From Dermanyssus gallinae (Eukaryota > Arthropoda > Arachnida > Mesostigmata > Dermanyssidae), in contig QVRM01002443.1 of assembly GCA_003439945.1 (NCBI GenBank), positions 102,001-166,000 on the forward strand: DNA of 64,000 nucleotides, read 5' to 3'. Below are positions 44,301-57,153 of this stretch, piece after piece. The notes under the pieces were generated by a model. It did not search any database and was not told where the DNA came from. It saw only the letters and a program-made list of their open reading frames with translations. Numbering within the stretch: the first letter of the stretch is position 1; each line of letters starts with the position of its first letter. A program made the translations under genes and the position numbers.

Positions 44301-44941
44301 CGGAGGCGAGGCAGCGAAACGCGGGGTGAAATCTGGTGGCCCCGAGGGAGTTGGGAGTTGATGGAAATATTAAGGTTGTAGTCACAATATCGGCTTTGGC
44401 CAACAGTAAGAAACGCGATCGGCCCGTGTGACTGTGCGTGAACATGAGCGATCCGATAAAGATATCCTTTTTGTTTCGACTGCGACCGTAGCTGGATGTA
44501 TTTAGTAACAGTGGATGGAGTTAGCAACCGACCAATGATCCATGTACTGCGCTCGGCGGGTCATCAGAGGCACACACGCATGCATAGACATACATTCGTG
44601 CATACGTACACACATACATATGTTCACCATTTACCCATTTCTCCATCAATCTGGTCATACAAGCGCGTCTTTTGTCGGCTTTTGTCGTCGTCGTCGTCTG
44701 CTAGATGGACCTGATGATTTTAACTGAAGTCCGGAGGAGCAGCGCATTCAAAGGGGTAACAGAGCAACACTGCCAACCATTGGATCATCACCGCTGCAGC
44801 TGCTACCGACGCAGCGTTCAGCGGTGCCAGCAACAGCGTTCGTAGCAAGAAGAGCAGAAGCCGAGGCAGCGAATTGAGCTTATTCGCCGCTAAGAGCCCA
44901 AGGTCCAGCGCTGGCGTTCTTACTAATCGGCTTTACCCAAT

Positions 44942-45048
44942 ATGAATTTCATTCGTACAGCGGCCGTCATTGCCATTGGTCTCGGCGAATGTGGCTTCAT
45001 TTGCTGCGCCTTTAGTGGCATTAACCAACACTACCGAGTAGTCGCTCG
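44942..45048 (+). CDS. Candidate first coding exon of an unknown host gene
   Basis: An ATG with A at -3 (cccaATGaat region) opens a 35-codon frame beginning MNFIRTAAVIAIGLGECGFI and ending ...NQHYRVVAR, with a hydrophobic segment that could be a signal anchor. It stops exactly at a consensus 5' splice site (GCTCG/GTGAGT, donor at 45049-45054), leaving phase 2. The composition is not low-complexity. Upstream 44.72-44.94 kb is GC-rich, mixed and free of repeats, as a 5' leader could be. No downstream exon was identified, and the family is not recognised. Confidence 0.35.
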
Positions 45049-45054
45049 GTGAGT

Positions 45055-46301
45055 CGGTCGCTCGTGGCGCCGGCGGTCCATCGTAGGGACCGCGTGAAAG
45101 ACCACCACCGCGTTCCCCTGTTTCAGACCGCCATCGTCCAGAGATTTCCAATTGCTCATGCCCTTTTCGTATACTCTCAGCTCACCAGCATGCCAGCGGC
45201 CTCGACTTGACTGGCGGCCACACTCGCTCGCCAAGCTATCCCGTTTATTTTACTTGTTCTTTCTGCGCCCGGCGTACAGTGTCATCCTCATGTGTACGAC
45301 CCCATGTTTTCTCCCCCCTCTCTCCCCCTCTCTCTCCCTCTCTCTCTGCTCTCGCTTTTCTTTTCTCTTTATGCTTCTTTCATTTTTATTTTCTCTTGTT
45401 CATATTTTTGGCGATCACATGGCGATTAATTTGATTCAATTCTCAATGACACGGATGGCGGGTCTGTCCCAAACCGGCCAGCGTCGTGTCCAGATCAGCT
45501 AGCTACGTGATTACGGCTCGTTCTTGTCATTTGGCTAGCGTTCCTCAAAATCTCCCCCTCTCAACAATGTCAATGCGAAGTCGTTATCCATTACCATTTA
45601 ACGAGCACCCGCGCCCCTTTGCCGTTTTAGCCCTTGCCCGGCCCGGCCGGGCTTCTCGCTAGCCCCACTCCGCGCCACAGTCCGGCCTTCATTATTCGAC
45701 GGTCATCCTCGCCAATATCTTTTCAGTCTCCCTTCTTCTTGTAGCTGTACTACTGAGGGCACACGGCACGTCGATAATAATAATAATCATCATCATCATC
45801 ATCACCACATAGGAAGAAGCAGGACAACTAGAACGATGACGACGTTGGGATAGTGACAACGCCAACAGGCGGGCATCTGGCCACCCTGCAGGGTGGACAC
45901 ATGCAGACGAACTCCAAAAGGGACGACGGGCATAGAGTGCAAGGGAATTAGGAAGAGAAAGAGGAGTAGGCAGAAAAGCTAGAGAGGCACACCACCAGGC
46001 ACGGTGGTGTGCTGATAACGACGATAAAGACCACAGGGATTTCTTTGGCATCGCCGAACTAAACATAGCTTTGACACCATGAACTCGGGTCAGGATGGTA
46101 TCGGTTTCTGATGTTTATCTGTAGAAACGGCAGCAACAGAGCCGTCTGCGTGCAAGTTCGTTTAGAAGCGGTGTCACGTGGTGGTAGAAGGCTAGCGACG
46201 TAGGGGCTTGCCGATTCTCTTTTATCGAAGCTAACGAGAAACCAAACGCCATATGCAGGATCTAAACGTTGCTGAGAAAAAGGGAGTGGAAATATTATGG
46301 A
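45055..46301. other. Unique and CT-rich sequence
   Basis: CT tracts at 45312-45350 and an ATC/AAT tract at 45776-45806. Open frames here lack recognisable domains. If the candidate exon at 44942-45048 is real, this would be its first intron. Confidence 0.4.

Positions 46302-46336
<35 letters not shown>
46302..46336. repeat. (TA)n microsatellite
   Basis: A TA array followed directly by a run of G. Confidence 0.95.
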
Positions 46337-46339
<3 letters not shown>

Positions 46340-46471
46340 GGGGGCTGCCGTCTTCCAGCTGGCAATCACATATTTTAAACCGGATCCGTAATGACCTGGC
46401 ATTTTCCTTAAGTTGTTTTCTGTGCTAAATGTTGCACGCAGAACATGCAATACCTGTCCATAATTTAATCT

Positions 46472-46472
<1 letters not shown>

Positions 46473-46502
<30 letters not shown>
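46473..46502. repeat. (TA)n microsatellite
   Basis: A TA dinucleotide array of about 15 units. Confidence 0.95.
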
Positions 46503-46506
<4 letters not shown>

Positions 46507-49365
46507 TACATAGAGAGAGAGCGAGATATCTTTAGTAGTTGCCTGGAAAATACTTATTCGCAACATGGCCCAATATGCAGCTGACAAGCTTACCATTGTC
46601 GTCATTTTGTTTTTTGTGAGTCTTTTTTGTCAGTCTTGGTCGTTTACCTACATTTATAAATAAATCTGCAGCGCTTATACAAACGGTTTAATTTTATTCT
46701 CCAATCGTCGAGGTAAAGTAGCTAAAAAATATATACATGGGAGTCCAAGAAAGTTTTCATTATCTCGCGCGTTATGGAGTGTGTGTGTTAAATCCTGGTG
46801 AATAGCGCCATATGTGTTGATCTACAGGCAGAAACGACGAATCGATTTTCTAACAGACACCGATGTGAGAAATGGGAAACACGAGCGTGTCTGTAGCACA
46901 ATAGCCATGCTCAAAGACTGAACTGGCTACAGTTATTTTGTACAACCTTTACTGAGGATTAAGCATTAGAGTGTTGCGAAGGGCTTCTATCGACCATTGA
47001 AAATGATGCCCTATCCCTGAGCCTATGACCTCCACTCAAGTTTCAGAACTCGTAGTGGCACGACGTCTCCGCTCACAAATGCGATGCGGCAACGGTCGGT
47101 TAAGCGTCGCCAGCTTCTTGTTCAGGAGTGAAATGGTGGCTATAGTCAAGCTGGAAAAATTAGAACAGTATGGAACGCTTTGGTTCACTACTGGATGCTT
47201 ACAAAACGTTTCAACAAGGTGAAACATGCAGCATAATCTTCTGCAATTTGTTTTTATTACCCAAAGACACAAATTTAGAGGAATATTATTTATATAGTGT
47301 GTGAACTGGTGCCTAAAGCCTTCGAGGTAGACCTGAAAAAAATCTAAAAACACTTGACTCAGATGTTTTGATGCATGGATTCGCCTCAGGCCTCGATGAA
47401 TGTATAGAAGTGAACATTTGGTCGAAATCTAAATGATAATTAAATTTTCAGAACACTATATATAAAATAAATATATACATGCGTATCTGTACTCTCATTG
47501 TGGACATTAAAAAGTTAGTTAGGTCCCTACATGCATCTCAAATCAGGGAAGTACAGCGACGTCTCGCGCGGATGGGATTGCCGTGTTGTTGCAGCGATAG
47601 GCGCAACATTATATGTAGGTCTTCATTTTCTTCCAGATACAATAACAGCTATGATTGTGTCACTTCTCTAAACCATGACATTGTTCTTACGGTGGTGTAT
47701 ATCCGACTGTACTTCTTGTCATTATCGTTAATGCTCCTTGTGTCGATTATTTGCTAGCGTTGTTCGCGATTCTGCTTTGTCTTCTCACCATGGTCCACCA
47801 TTACTGTGAAGCAACACGAAGCGCCTCTTAATTTCAGTCGAAACTTGTCTATGCTTCCTGTTCGCTCACGTCTTGAGTAGAGAAAAATGTGTATCTACTC
47901 TTGGTCTAGAAATTATGCCAGTATGGCTTTCTTTCACAGCTATGACCAATCGTACACGCATCAAACTAAAAAGCTTTATCAAGTTGGCGGCCAGCCAGCA
48001 GCTATTATAGTGTGTATGGTTGTCTTATTATGTTAGCAAGAGTATGCTTTTCATTTGGATTATCAGCAGTGCCATCTGTAAGTCGCCTGTCATTTGTCGA
48101 AACACACGATTCACGCAAGCCTTTGCTAGTTGAACTAGGCCCGTGTTTCAGTCCATTTTCCTCTCTCGCTTGATTCATGTCTACCTATTTCCCTCACGTT
48201 GGCGCTCTCTATTTCTTTCTGATTTTCTAACACTCTTGTATCTCAACATGCGTTATCTTCTCCCATTTCTATTTGTTTGCCAGCTTTCGCCTCGCCTCAC
48301 CTCACAAGTTGTCTCCCTGGAGCTCGAAGTGTGGCTGCAGTCTGTCTTGTTGTCGATGTGTGTTCTCTGAAGGTTCTCCTCTGCCGCCGCAGCTAAACAA
48401 CGGTGTATGTCAAGCTCAGGGTGCGAAGACTGAACAACACGATAATAACAACAACAACTATGATGAAGATCACACCAACCCAACAACAACAAAAACCTCA
48501 TCATCAACGCAACAACGCTTGGAGTCAGGTTGACGAGGTGGCACAATGAAGTCGTAACCGAAGTAGTAGAAGTTCTACTAGTATTGCCGGTAGCAGTCAG
48601 TGGCAGTCTACTCGGTGATCTCGACCCTTTGCAGCAGCGGCGGCTGGGTTGCAGCGGCCTCGAGTGAGAGACCTGATACCAGCGCATTGTTGTTGGCTGA
48701 TGAAGAGCCCGCCAGACTCCACGATGCGACCGGCGCGTCCTACCGGCGGCCGGGTGGGTCGCTGAGCCGGCCTAAAACGCACAGAGCGTACGCACACGAA
48801 TCTGGAGATGAAGCCGCTGTAGCCGCCGCCACACCTCAGATAGAGACAGAGAGAAAAACAGACGGACGGACCGACCGACCTCAACTGCTACGAAGAGCGA
48901 GAGGCGCGAGAATGAGCGGTGATGAAGGGGAAGATGAAGACAACCGAGAGCAGAAGAAGAAGAAAACTACGATCCCGATGATAGGCGACGATGACAGCGC
49001 AAACACTACGAAGACCCGACGACAACGGGAAAGAGAAAGAAAGGAAGTAAAAGAGAAGAGCACAAGAACGGAGAGAAGACAAGATATCCACAAGCCGAAG
49101 GTCTCGCATCAACGAGGCGATACTGATGACGCGAAGGATCTCAGCCGCCGCCTTATTCGTCGTAGCCACCGGTGACATTGTGTGCAACAGACGAAGGGTC
49201 TGTATCCCTGCACATTGTGCGTGTGCTCTCCGGCTGGCTCGCTTGCTTTTGCACGCCTTGTGTAAAAACATCACATCATAACAACGAGGGCGTCAACAAC
49301 AACGAGACAACAAACCTTCACAATGTGACGACAGTGCCGATTGCGTATATGCATACACACATACA
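46503..49365. other. Unique sequence, nothing firmly recognised
   Basis: Several frames of 65-105 codons between 46.9 and 47.8 kb show no domain. A 191-codon frame at 48600-49175 (+) begins at GTG; its first in-frame ATG is near 48912, and the distal part is Lys/Arg/Glu-rich from AGA/GAA-type sequence. An antisense frame of similar length overlaps it. I do not call either a gene. Confidence 0.4.

Positions 49366-49412
<47 letters not shown>
49366..49412. repeat. (TA)n microsatellite
   Basis: A TA dinucleotide array of about 23 units. Confidence 0.95.
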
Positions 49413-49416
<4 letters not shown>

Positions 49417-49644
49417 GTATATATAAACATATGATGACACATTGAAAATGCCGTAACCATCGGCAACAATGACAACGGTGATGAGGAGTAATCTAGTGAC
49501 GACAATAATAGCACTGATGCTGATGATGGAGAAATAACATCGACAGGAACAACAAATCCGAATGGGCAAGAATCTCTAGACACATAGAGAGACGAAGAGA
49601 GAGAGAGAAGGACAGGAGCAGATAAACAGAAGGATAAGAAGAAA

Positions 49645-49648
<4 letters not shown>

Positions 49649-49676
<28 letters not shown>
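49649..49676. repeat. (TA)n microsatellite
   Basis: A TA dinucleotide array of about 14 units. Confidence 0.95.
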
Positions 49677-49680
<4 letters not shown>

Positions 49681-50040
49681 GGGAGAGAGAAAAGTCGGGG
49701 TGAAAAGGGGGTTAGGAGACCGACATGGATGATTGTGGTAGAAATAGTAGCGCAGTAGTAATGTTAGTAATAGTAATACCCCCGGCTGGGGTAAAATGAC
49801 ACCACAAGAGATTGCGAAGAAAACAACCACCACTGTTCGTCGTGCCAGCCACTGACATATTGTGGGCAGGCCAGGCAACATAGGGAAAACGACGATTATT
49901 TGTTAATGATTACAACTTCGGGCCTCCCCCCTCCTGATGCATCTTCACCTCCCAACCCCCGCCCACCGCCCTAACAGCCATCCTCATGCAGACAGCTTTC
50001 GACCGACGTGAAGACCTTTGTCCGCTGCTTATTGGGTTTC

Positions 50041-50041
<1 letters not shown>

Positions 50042-50115
<74 letters not shown>
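50042..50115. repeat. (TA)n microsatellite, ~74 bp
   Basis: An uninterrupted TA array. Confidence 0.95.
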
Positions 50116-50116
<1 letters not shown>

Positions 50117-51889
50117 CTCATACATATGCACGCGAGCGTAAGTTGGTATGTGTGTGCGTGTATATGGCTTGTCTGGCGATTTTTTCGGCTAAACGAATGA
50201 GAGAATTTCGTATCGTTCGATACATACCGTACCAGTAATAGCTGGGATAGTAATAGTAGTAGTAGTAGTAGTAGTAGTAGATAATAGTATTTATAGTTGT
50301 AGCAGTAATAGTAGTTGCGCTTGCTGTTGTTGTTCTGCGCCACCGCTTCTGCCACGACTCCTGCCGTCGACGCTGCAGGCTGCGACTGCGAAAAACTGCA
50401 TGTCGCACGGCGCCCCTGAGCTGTCGTTGTGGTTGCCGTCCCTGGACCCTGCTTAGCGATACATCCATGTATCTATACCCTCCCCTATCAATCTATCCTT
50501 CCGCCAGTCTGTCCATCCGTGCGACGGGCAGATCTGTCGAGTTCGAGGAGTTTGTTGGAGCTCCTTGCTGTGGTGAGTGCTCCATCGTACCTGCTGGCTC
50601 TGGATGGCCCGCTTCCTCCCTCCAGACAATCGGACGTCTTGCATTGATCAAGCAAGACGTCGGCGGTAGCAGCGGCGGCGTCAGCAGCAGCAGCAGCAAC
50701 AGCAGTAGACACGACATAGACAACAACGGTGGCGACATCCTTAGCATGGGATCTGCTCAAATCTTCTTCTCATGAGAGTACCGTACAGAGGGTGTGGGCG
50801 GGTGGGGCATCTTTGGGGGCGGGAAGGTGGGGGTTATGACGAGGAGGTCGATGAATTCTCTGGAGAGGGAGACAGGGTAGAAAAGACAAAGTAGAGAGTG
50901 CCGAGAAGGAGGATACGTAGTCGGAACGTAAGGGAATGTAGACGAAGACAGTCGAAGGTAGACGATCAGGTCGATGACGACAACGACAACAACAAGGACA
51001 AGAAGGTCAGCAATTGTCAGAGGGATATGATTCAATTCTGCACGGCGAAAAGACTGACGAAAACAGTGACGTTACTGTTGCGGGCGAAGCGGACGTGACG
51101 AAGCGAAATATCCTGCTCATGTCGGTGTAGATCGTGAGTCAAGTATGTGGGGGTGTGAGGTACAAAGAGAAAGAGAGAGATCGAAAGCGAAGTGAATGCA
51201 AGAGAGCACACAAATGTGATCCTTACTCGGCGGCACTCGCCATCGTTAAAATCGAAGCGGATCTCCAACTGAGAAACTGGTACAAGGAGAGCGAATGAGA
51301 TAGAGCGTGTGCGCGAACGAGGGAGCAAGAGACCACCGAAGTCCTACGAGGTCTCATCGAAGCGTGGTATTTGATGTCGCGATCACTGCTATTGCTCGTG
51401 CTGGAGGTAGAACCGTCACCGCGACAACGACAATTTCTACCTGAGCTCTGCGAGGAGGGAAGCTCGTCGATGAAACGTCACTGCACCGATAGATTCAGGC
51501 GGGGGCGCCTATCAAAGAGGGTGGAATTACATCGATTTCTATGTGGCGATTTCGTAAAAACGATGCTCGTGCCGAGGCAGGCATTCTATCGCATACGCGG
51601 TGCGACGTTCCGACGCCGGGAGGGTTCTGGTTAGTCCATGGCCTGTCGGGCGACGTCTGATGTACGCATTCGAGACAGCGTTCCACTTGTCGCGATCACG
51701 TCGACTCTTCGGCGTTGATCCAGATACCACCTAAAGTTATGTTGGGCAAACGGGTGCTAGATTTGTTTCGGTTCGTTCGCAGCTAAATTCTTGTCCGTAT
51801 TGAGAGCAACCTGCTGTTTTCGTAAGCAGTCGGTATCTTTACGAGAAGTGAACCGTGAACCGCCCGATGTGTATGATATAAAATTACCA
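50116..51889. other. Triplet-rich then unique sequence
   Basis: AGT repeats at 50248-50282 and CAG repeats at 50683-50706. An 87-codon frame at 51371-51634 (+) is Arg-rich and unrecognised. Nothing else is supported. Confidence 0.5.
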
Positions 51890-51903
51890 TATATATATAT
51901 ATA

Positions 51904-51973
51904 GGGCTACAAAACGTTTTTCGGTTTTGCCCGTAGAGAGTCATAAAAAAACCGAAAAAAGTTTTTTGTAGAC

Positions 51974-51977
<4 letters not shown>
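51904..51977. repeat. Hairpin between two (TA)n arrays
   Basis: GGGCTACAAAACGTTTTTCG on the left pairs with CGAAAAAAGTTTTTTGTAGA and CCC on the right around a loop of about 25 nt. TA arrays abut both sides (51890-51903, 51979-52021), so the block may be a tiny foldback inserted in a TA array. Confidence 0.75.

Positions 51978-51978
<1 letters not shown>

Positions 51979-52021
<43 letters not shown>
51979..52021. repeat. (TA)n microsatellite
   Basis: A TA array to the right of the hairpin. Confidence 0.95.
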
Positions 52022-52022
<1 letters not shown>

Positions 52023-53368
52023 GCACATTCCTAGGGCTAAAACGCACGATCGGTTCGCGCAAAATCCTCATTCAATCCTAATAATGTTCATAAAAAATGA
52101 AAAATCGTACAGTAGGCAAAATTAAAATGTATTACATGTGATTATATGTGAAATTAAACTCGGCGCTAAAGTCATTTATATCGCTCATTTAGAAAGGCAT
52201 ATTACAAGATGACGGCGTCTATGCGGATACGTTTCTTTGCGCGCTACTAGTATGCTACGTTGAGACACAGTATCGGGCCGTTTATAGACAGTATGTGTCA
52301 GTGCGTGACGGTGACAACCCCCTACATTTTATATAGACCATCACTGCCACTCAATTTACAGAATTTATTACTGAGCACGGTGAGTCTATCCCTTTGCCCA
52401 CTTGCACGCTGGCCTGTGAAGTTCACGGTCAACAACGCAACAGACGAAAAGCGTTAGAGCACTTTTCGTTGGCACGTAGAACTGTCGCACTCTGCGGACG
52501 CGGCAAAAGAGAATTTAGGTCGAACACTAAAAACAGGCACCAAAATGAAAACAACAGAACTTAATGGCAGGAACAGAGCATATTACAATAGCTATTAAGA
52601 GGAAATAGTTGCAAGCATAGGCGTGCTATTGTATCATATTGCCCCTCGCATAGCGAAATGACATATGTTTTTTTTATCTACTTTTAAACCGCATTTGATT
52701 GGTTCCCTAAGAGCCATCTCCTTAACACACGTTGGTCATGGTTTGGTATATACGGTACCATTGTTTACATTTTACATGAAATGTTAGCCTGCAAGGACAT
52801 AACGATGAAACGACGACCACTACGTACAAAAGCCATTGACCTAAACTAGCCTACAATGATTCCACTGGCTCTTTCTCTTTTATTCTGTATGTAAATGAAA
52901 TCGTGGATCTACGTTGCATCCTAGCGCCGATAGCTCCTAATAATATCGCTTGTCCGACTCGCAATGTACCCAAGCGGCCAGACGCACGCGTCATGTGTCA
53001 GAGCCTGAACAGGCGTTACCGTCGTTCGCAACAGAAGCCGTTCGTCTGCTACGCACTGCGCGCCGGAGACGAGATTGGCCTGTTCTTCGTGTCTGTATCT
53101 CCTCTATACACAAAATAATCACACCAGTACTCGAGAAGGATTAGCCTGGTCTTCGGAACGGCGATGAGAACGACCAACAGTTCGAATAGAAAGCAACAAG
53201 ATCGGCGACACGTGCCCTTGTTACTTTTGGGTCGTCAGAACACCAGCGAGCTCTTCAATGCGGTGTAATGAACAATAGAACATCTATCTAGCACATCGAA
53301 TGTAAGCCGGTTAAGCTCTTCGAGTTGCAGCGGGGGCAACCGCTACTTCGCGGTCAGGATGGATTCAC
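52022..53368. other. Unique sequence, nothing recognised
   Basis: A 71-codon frame at 52903-53118 shows no domain. No repeats longer than a few units are seen. Confidence 0.5.
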
Positions 53369-53384
53369 CCTCTATCTCTCTCTT

Positions 53385-53430
<46 letters not shown>
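53369..53430. repeat. Compound (CT)n-(TA)n microsatellite
   Basis: CT repeats pass directly into TA repeats. The same compound arrangement occurs at 22851-22880 and 60112-60168. Confidence 0.9.
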
Positions 53431-53431
<1 letters not shown>

Positions 53432-53680
53432 GCCCTATTTTTGTTCCTCGATACTATGCACTTCTCTAGACAACGCCGGAAAGGTCACTTATTTTGGGCT
53501 AGCTCAAAGAAAAGCCATAGGCGGAAGAAGAGCAGATCCTGGGAGACGACGTCGCATGACTTGAGTGGAGGCGGCAAAATTTGCCGATTCGATGTAAGGG
53601 GCTATAAATATGAGTGTGTCGTCTGTACCTGCATATCTAGTATATATGGGTAGTCAAACGACCTTATCCTTCCCTGCCTG

Positions 53681-53697
53681 CCCCCCCCCCCCCCCCC
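53681..53697. repeat. C17 homopolymer
   Basis: A pure run of 17 cytosines, the longest homopolymer I saw in the window. Confidence 0.95.
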
Positions 53698-55800
53698 TAT
53701 TCTCTATCTCTCTTACTCTAGCATTCCTTGTATCCTTTTATACTACTCAGTCGCTTACTATAGACGACAATGGCCCTATAGATGATGAGATCATCAACGT
53801 ACTATGGGGAGGCTCTCGGCGGCAACGACACTTAGCGGCCGCGACTGTGCCCCCTGGCTCGCCGTCTCGCTGGCAAAAGGTCATTGTCTTAGCATCAACA
53901 TCTGAGTGTGTATGCGGAAGTGTGTTTGGACCGGAGCTTAACAGCAAAGGAACTCTCGACTTAGCTGAAGTGTTCTTCTTCTATCGTCGTCGCGTGGTTT
54001 GGGCGCGCGGTAGGCGCGGAAGGGAATGAAATGACGTTATCATCAGCTTCGGCCTGCACTATCCTATACCCCTTACTCCAATGACCATCATTATGGTCAA
54101 CATGGGCATCGCTGCTGCTGCTGCCGCCGCCACCGCCGCCGCCTCATCTTCATCGTCGCCGGTGACGTCCGTATCGTCACAATCACGGTAGCCACTATCA
54201 TCCACTTGCACTTGAATAATATATGAGGCGATATCAACGAACTAATAACCATATTTCAATACGTCCTTCTATCCGCCCCTACGTGCCCCATTTTCCTTCC
54301 TTTATTTCTCCTTTCTCTCTATTTTTCTCTTATTTCTCCCCTCCTTTCTTCTTTCTCGTTGGCTCGTTCGTTGTTTCTCACGTTCATTTAGGCTCGCCAG
54401 TACGGTCATTTCCTTGCTTTGCACAATCACATTGTCTTTCTTCTCCAGCTATCTATCTCGCCTGCGCGGTCGTCTTCCTTACCCTTTTTCTTTCTCGTTC
54501 TTCTCCCATTGTCCCTGCCGCGATTTCTTCCCTCTCTTTCTCTGTATCTATGTCTCGCATGCTCGTCGCATTCTTTCATGCTTATTTTTCCTCGGCGTTC
54601 TGTCACCAGCAACGTTTCCTTCAGGAGCCAGCGCCCTAGCTGCTCCTTCGGCCCTTGTCTTCAAGGCCTCCGCCTCTTTCAAGGTGCCGCCATTTGGACG
54701 TTTGAACTTAGGCACACAGCTCCTGCCATTTGCCCCATCTACCTTCTGTTGCTGCAAGGTGATTCCCTCTTCTCACTTATTCTTGCCGTTGCCTGATACG
54801 GTTAATATTTATGTCATTTCCGGGGACCGACACCACCCACGCGACTATCATCCCTACTGCAACTGCGACCGCTGTTGTTACTGTAGCACGACCATCACTA
54901 CCACTAAACGCTACTTCGGGACGTCAGTAGCGATCCCAGACGGTGACATCCCATCTAGGAAAGGGGGCACCTTGTCCCCGGTGAACCCTTTGGATGCTGC
55001 GAATGACCGCTTGCAAACATCGCAGAGATCCTATATTCCCGATTTCCTCTCTTCTCATCTTCCGCATTGTGCGCTCGGCCAATTCTTCTCTCCTTGGACG
55101 ACCAAAGACGCCACGTTCTCTGTGGGCTTGGCGATAGTCTTATCTTTGACTGCCAATTCCGCATCGCGCTGCCTCAACCCTTTGATATTTTTCGATACCG
55201 TTTAACATGCATAGATAGCTATAGTGGCAAGGACCATTAAGTCTGCGTGTTCGTTGCTGGGAGGGCAAGGAGGCAAACGGTTCTACGATCAGATAGCAGA
55301 GGATAAGTGGAAACTTCAAAAAAATAAAGTGCGCTGTCTTACGACTGAGTAGTCGTCACGACATGCTTTGCATACCAGTAACTCTACACAATGTAACTAA
55401 TTGCCTTTCCAGTAGAGTAAAAATAATAGACTTAAGTTTAAAATATATTTTATATGTTTAAATCAGTGTTTGTTAGGAAATGAGTTGCGAGTCTCAAGCG
55501 GCATTTTCGAACATGGGTTGTGCAAAGCAACCCCAAGAAGTAACATCTTCTAAAATGTTTTTGAAGGTTTGAGACAAGTTTGGACAACTGATATTAGATA
55601 CGTTCGAAAACTACATCATTTTATATTTTGTTTCACGATTACAGTCACTATACTTAAAAACGATTATGAAATAGATTTTTATTATTTGCTACGAGAAATA
55701 AAAACATTATTAATGAGGTTGTTTTTAAATTCTAGACCATCATCCTGCCCCTACGGGTTGGAACTTAACCTGAGGTATATCTTTAATGCACCGAGGGCTT
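53698..55800. other. Pyrimidine-rich sequence; long frames not accepted as genes
   Basis: CTG/CCG triplets at 54108-54142. From 54270 to 54560 the plus strand is C/T-rich, which removes stops and gives frames up to 263 codons (54414-55205), with antisense frames of similar quality. No domain, signal or splice pattern supports any of them. Confidence 0.4.
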
Positions 55801-55965
55801 GATTATATACCTAGGGTTTCCTCAACAGTCCTGGTGGCAGGATGGCCGCTGACTCTCAGCGGTTGATGGTTTATCATCTCATTCTCAATGAGCATCGCTC
55901 AAAGAAAATTCGACCAACAACAGGGATCGAACCGGCGACACCCCGGAAGATGAGACTATCAGGCC
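55801..55965 (-). mobile_element. tRNA-derived SINE relic, family 2, copy B
   Basis: Homologous to 15636-15830 over about 140 bp (shared GGCCGCTGAC.CTCAG, TTCTCAATGAGCATC, GGCGACACCCCG). The B box GGTTCGATCCC (plus-strand 55923-55933) is better kept than in copy A. The tRNA-like 5' part is lost beyond about 55965, where ATT repeats begin, so this copy is 5'-truncated. No target-site duplication was found. Confidence 0.75.
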
Positions 55966-57097
55966 TTATTATTATTACTTGCTACTACGCGCGTGTAACT
56001 CGTTACAAGCGTACAACGCATGGAATCGTATCCGTTTTATGATGGTTAGTCGTACAAGCATCGAGCCCGCAACTTAGGTTTTCAGGCGGGCGGGGAACAC
56101 ATCCATATTTTAAAATGCAACTAAAATGAATCGTTTCTATTGTCAAATGCAAATGAAAAACATTTTACCCTGTTACATCTGGTCTTCGTAGACAAAAAGC
56201 GGGACAACAACATGAACAACGCGACGGAAAGCCGATTATGGTTGGAAGCGCCGAATCGTGCCACCTTTGGTCTTACGAGTGAGAGACCCGTGCCCGAACG
56301 ACTTCAGTCCACTTCCCCACGGCAGCGCCAGTGTTTCGCGATAGTCGAGCGCAAAGGCAGGCAAAGCGGTAGTGGAGATCGCTTTCCCTGAGGAGGTTGG
56401 TCGAGTGGTCGAACTTGAGCAGGCGCCGAGCCAAAGAATAGGACAAAAGAAGAAAGAAAGCGAGCGCCTGCAAAGAAAACGTGGCCTCTCCGCGGCCTCT
56501 TCACCGGACCACCGGAAGTTAAGCCGGACACAGCGTGGGCAGACGTCGAGGAAGAAAAAGAAAAAGATGGACAGCACGGAGAAAAAAACGAAGAAGATGG
56601 AGAAGCTGAAACGTGCCGAGCGGACAACGAAACGAGAGGGGAACGCGTTCGTATGTATGTGTGTCTATGTATGTGCATGTGTGTAGGCTTGTGTGTATGT
56701 ATGAAGGCACGTTGTGCTTGCTTCATGCGTTGAAAAACTCACACAAATCGGACATTGAAAAATTGGAAGCGGACTTTCTCTCTTGAGAGTCAAATTGCTC
56801 GTGGACGCATTGCTGCGGCTGATTCGCATGATGTTGATAGCAGTGACAATGATGATGAAGTTGCTGCTGATGATGGTGATTGTAGTGGTTCGAGTGGAGT
56901 CACCCTAATCGAGTGTAAGCTAGCTTTACAATGTCCACGCCGGATGAGTCCACGGAACTGCCTGCTCCGAACGGAGGAGAGTGTTGTAGCGTTTGGCATT
57001 GAAGCAATGAAAACGAGCAGACACGCAATGATGGTCAAGAAGAAAATGTCACAACGAAAGACAGCGAAATAAAGAGACGTAGGTGTGTCGATACGCC

Positions 57098-57101
<4 letters not shown>
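55966..57101. other. Unique and purine-rich sequence
   Basis: A purine-rich stretch (56430-56640) gives Lys/Arg-rich frames, and GT-rich DNA follows at 56648-56705. A 105-codon frame at 56755-57072 begins at TTG and has no recognised domain. Confidence 0.4.

Positions 57102-57148
<47 letters not shown>
57102..57148. repeat. (TA)n microsatellite
   Basis: A TA dinucleotide array of about 23 units. Confidence 0.95.

Positions 57149-57153
<5 letters not shown>

Noticed and set aside
48600..49175. 191-codon plus-strand frame, Lys/Arg/Glu-rich at the end
   Set aside because: It starts at GTG, is low in complexity, and has a similar antisense frame. No domain.
54414..55205. 263-codon plus-strand frame, the longest in the window
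   Set aside because: It arises in a C/T-rich stretch and has Cys/Phe/Ser-biased translation, no recognisable domain, and parallel open frames.
56040..56090. Another tRNA-like B box (minus-strand GGGCTCGATGC)
   Set aside because: No A box or head at the right distance.
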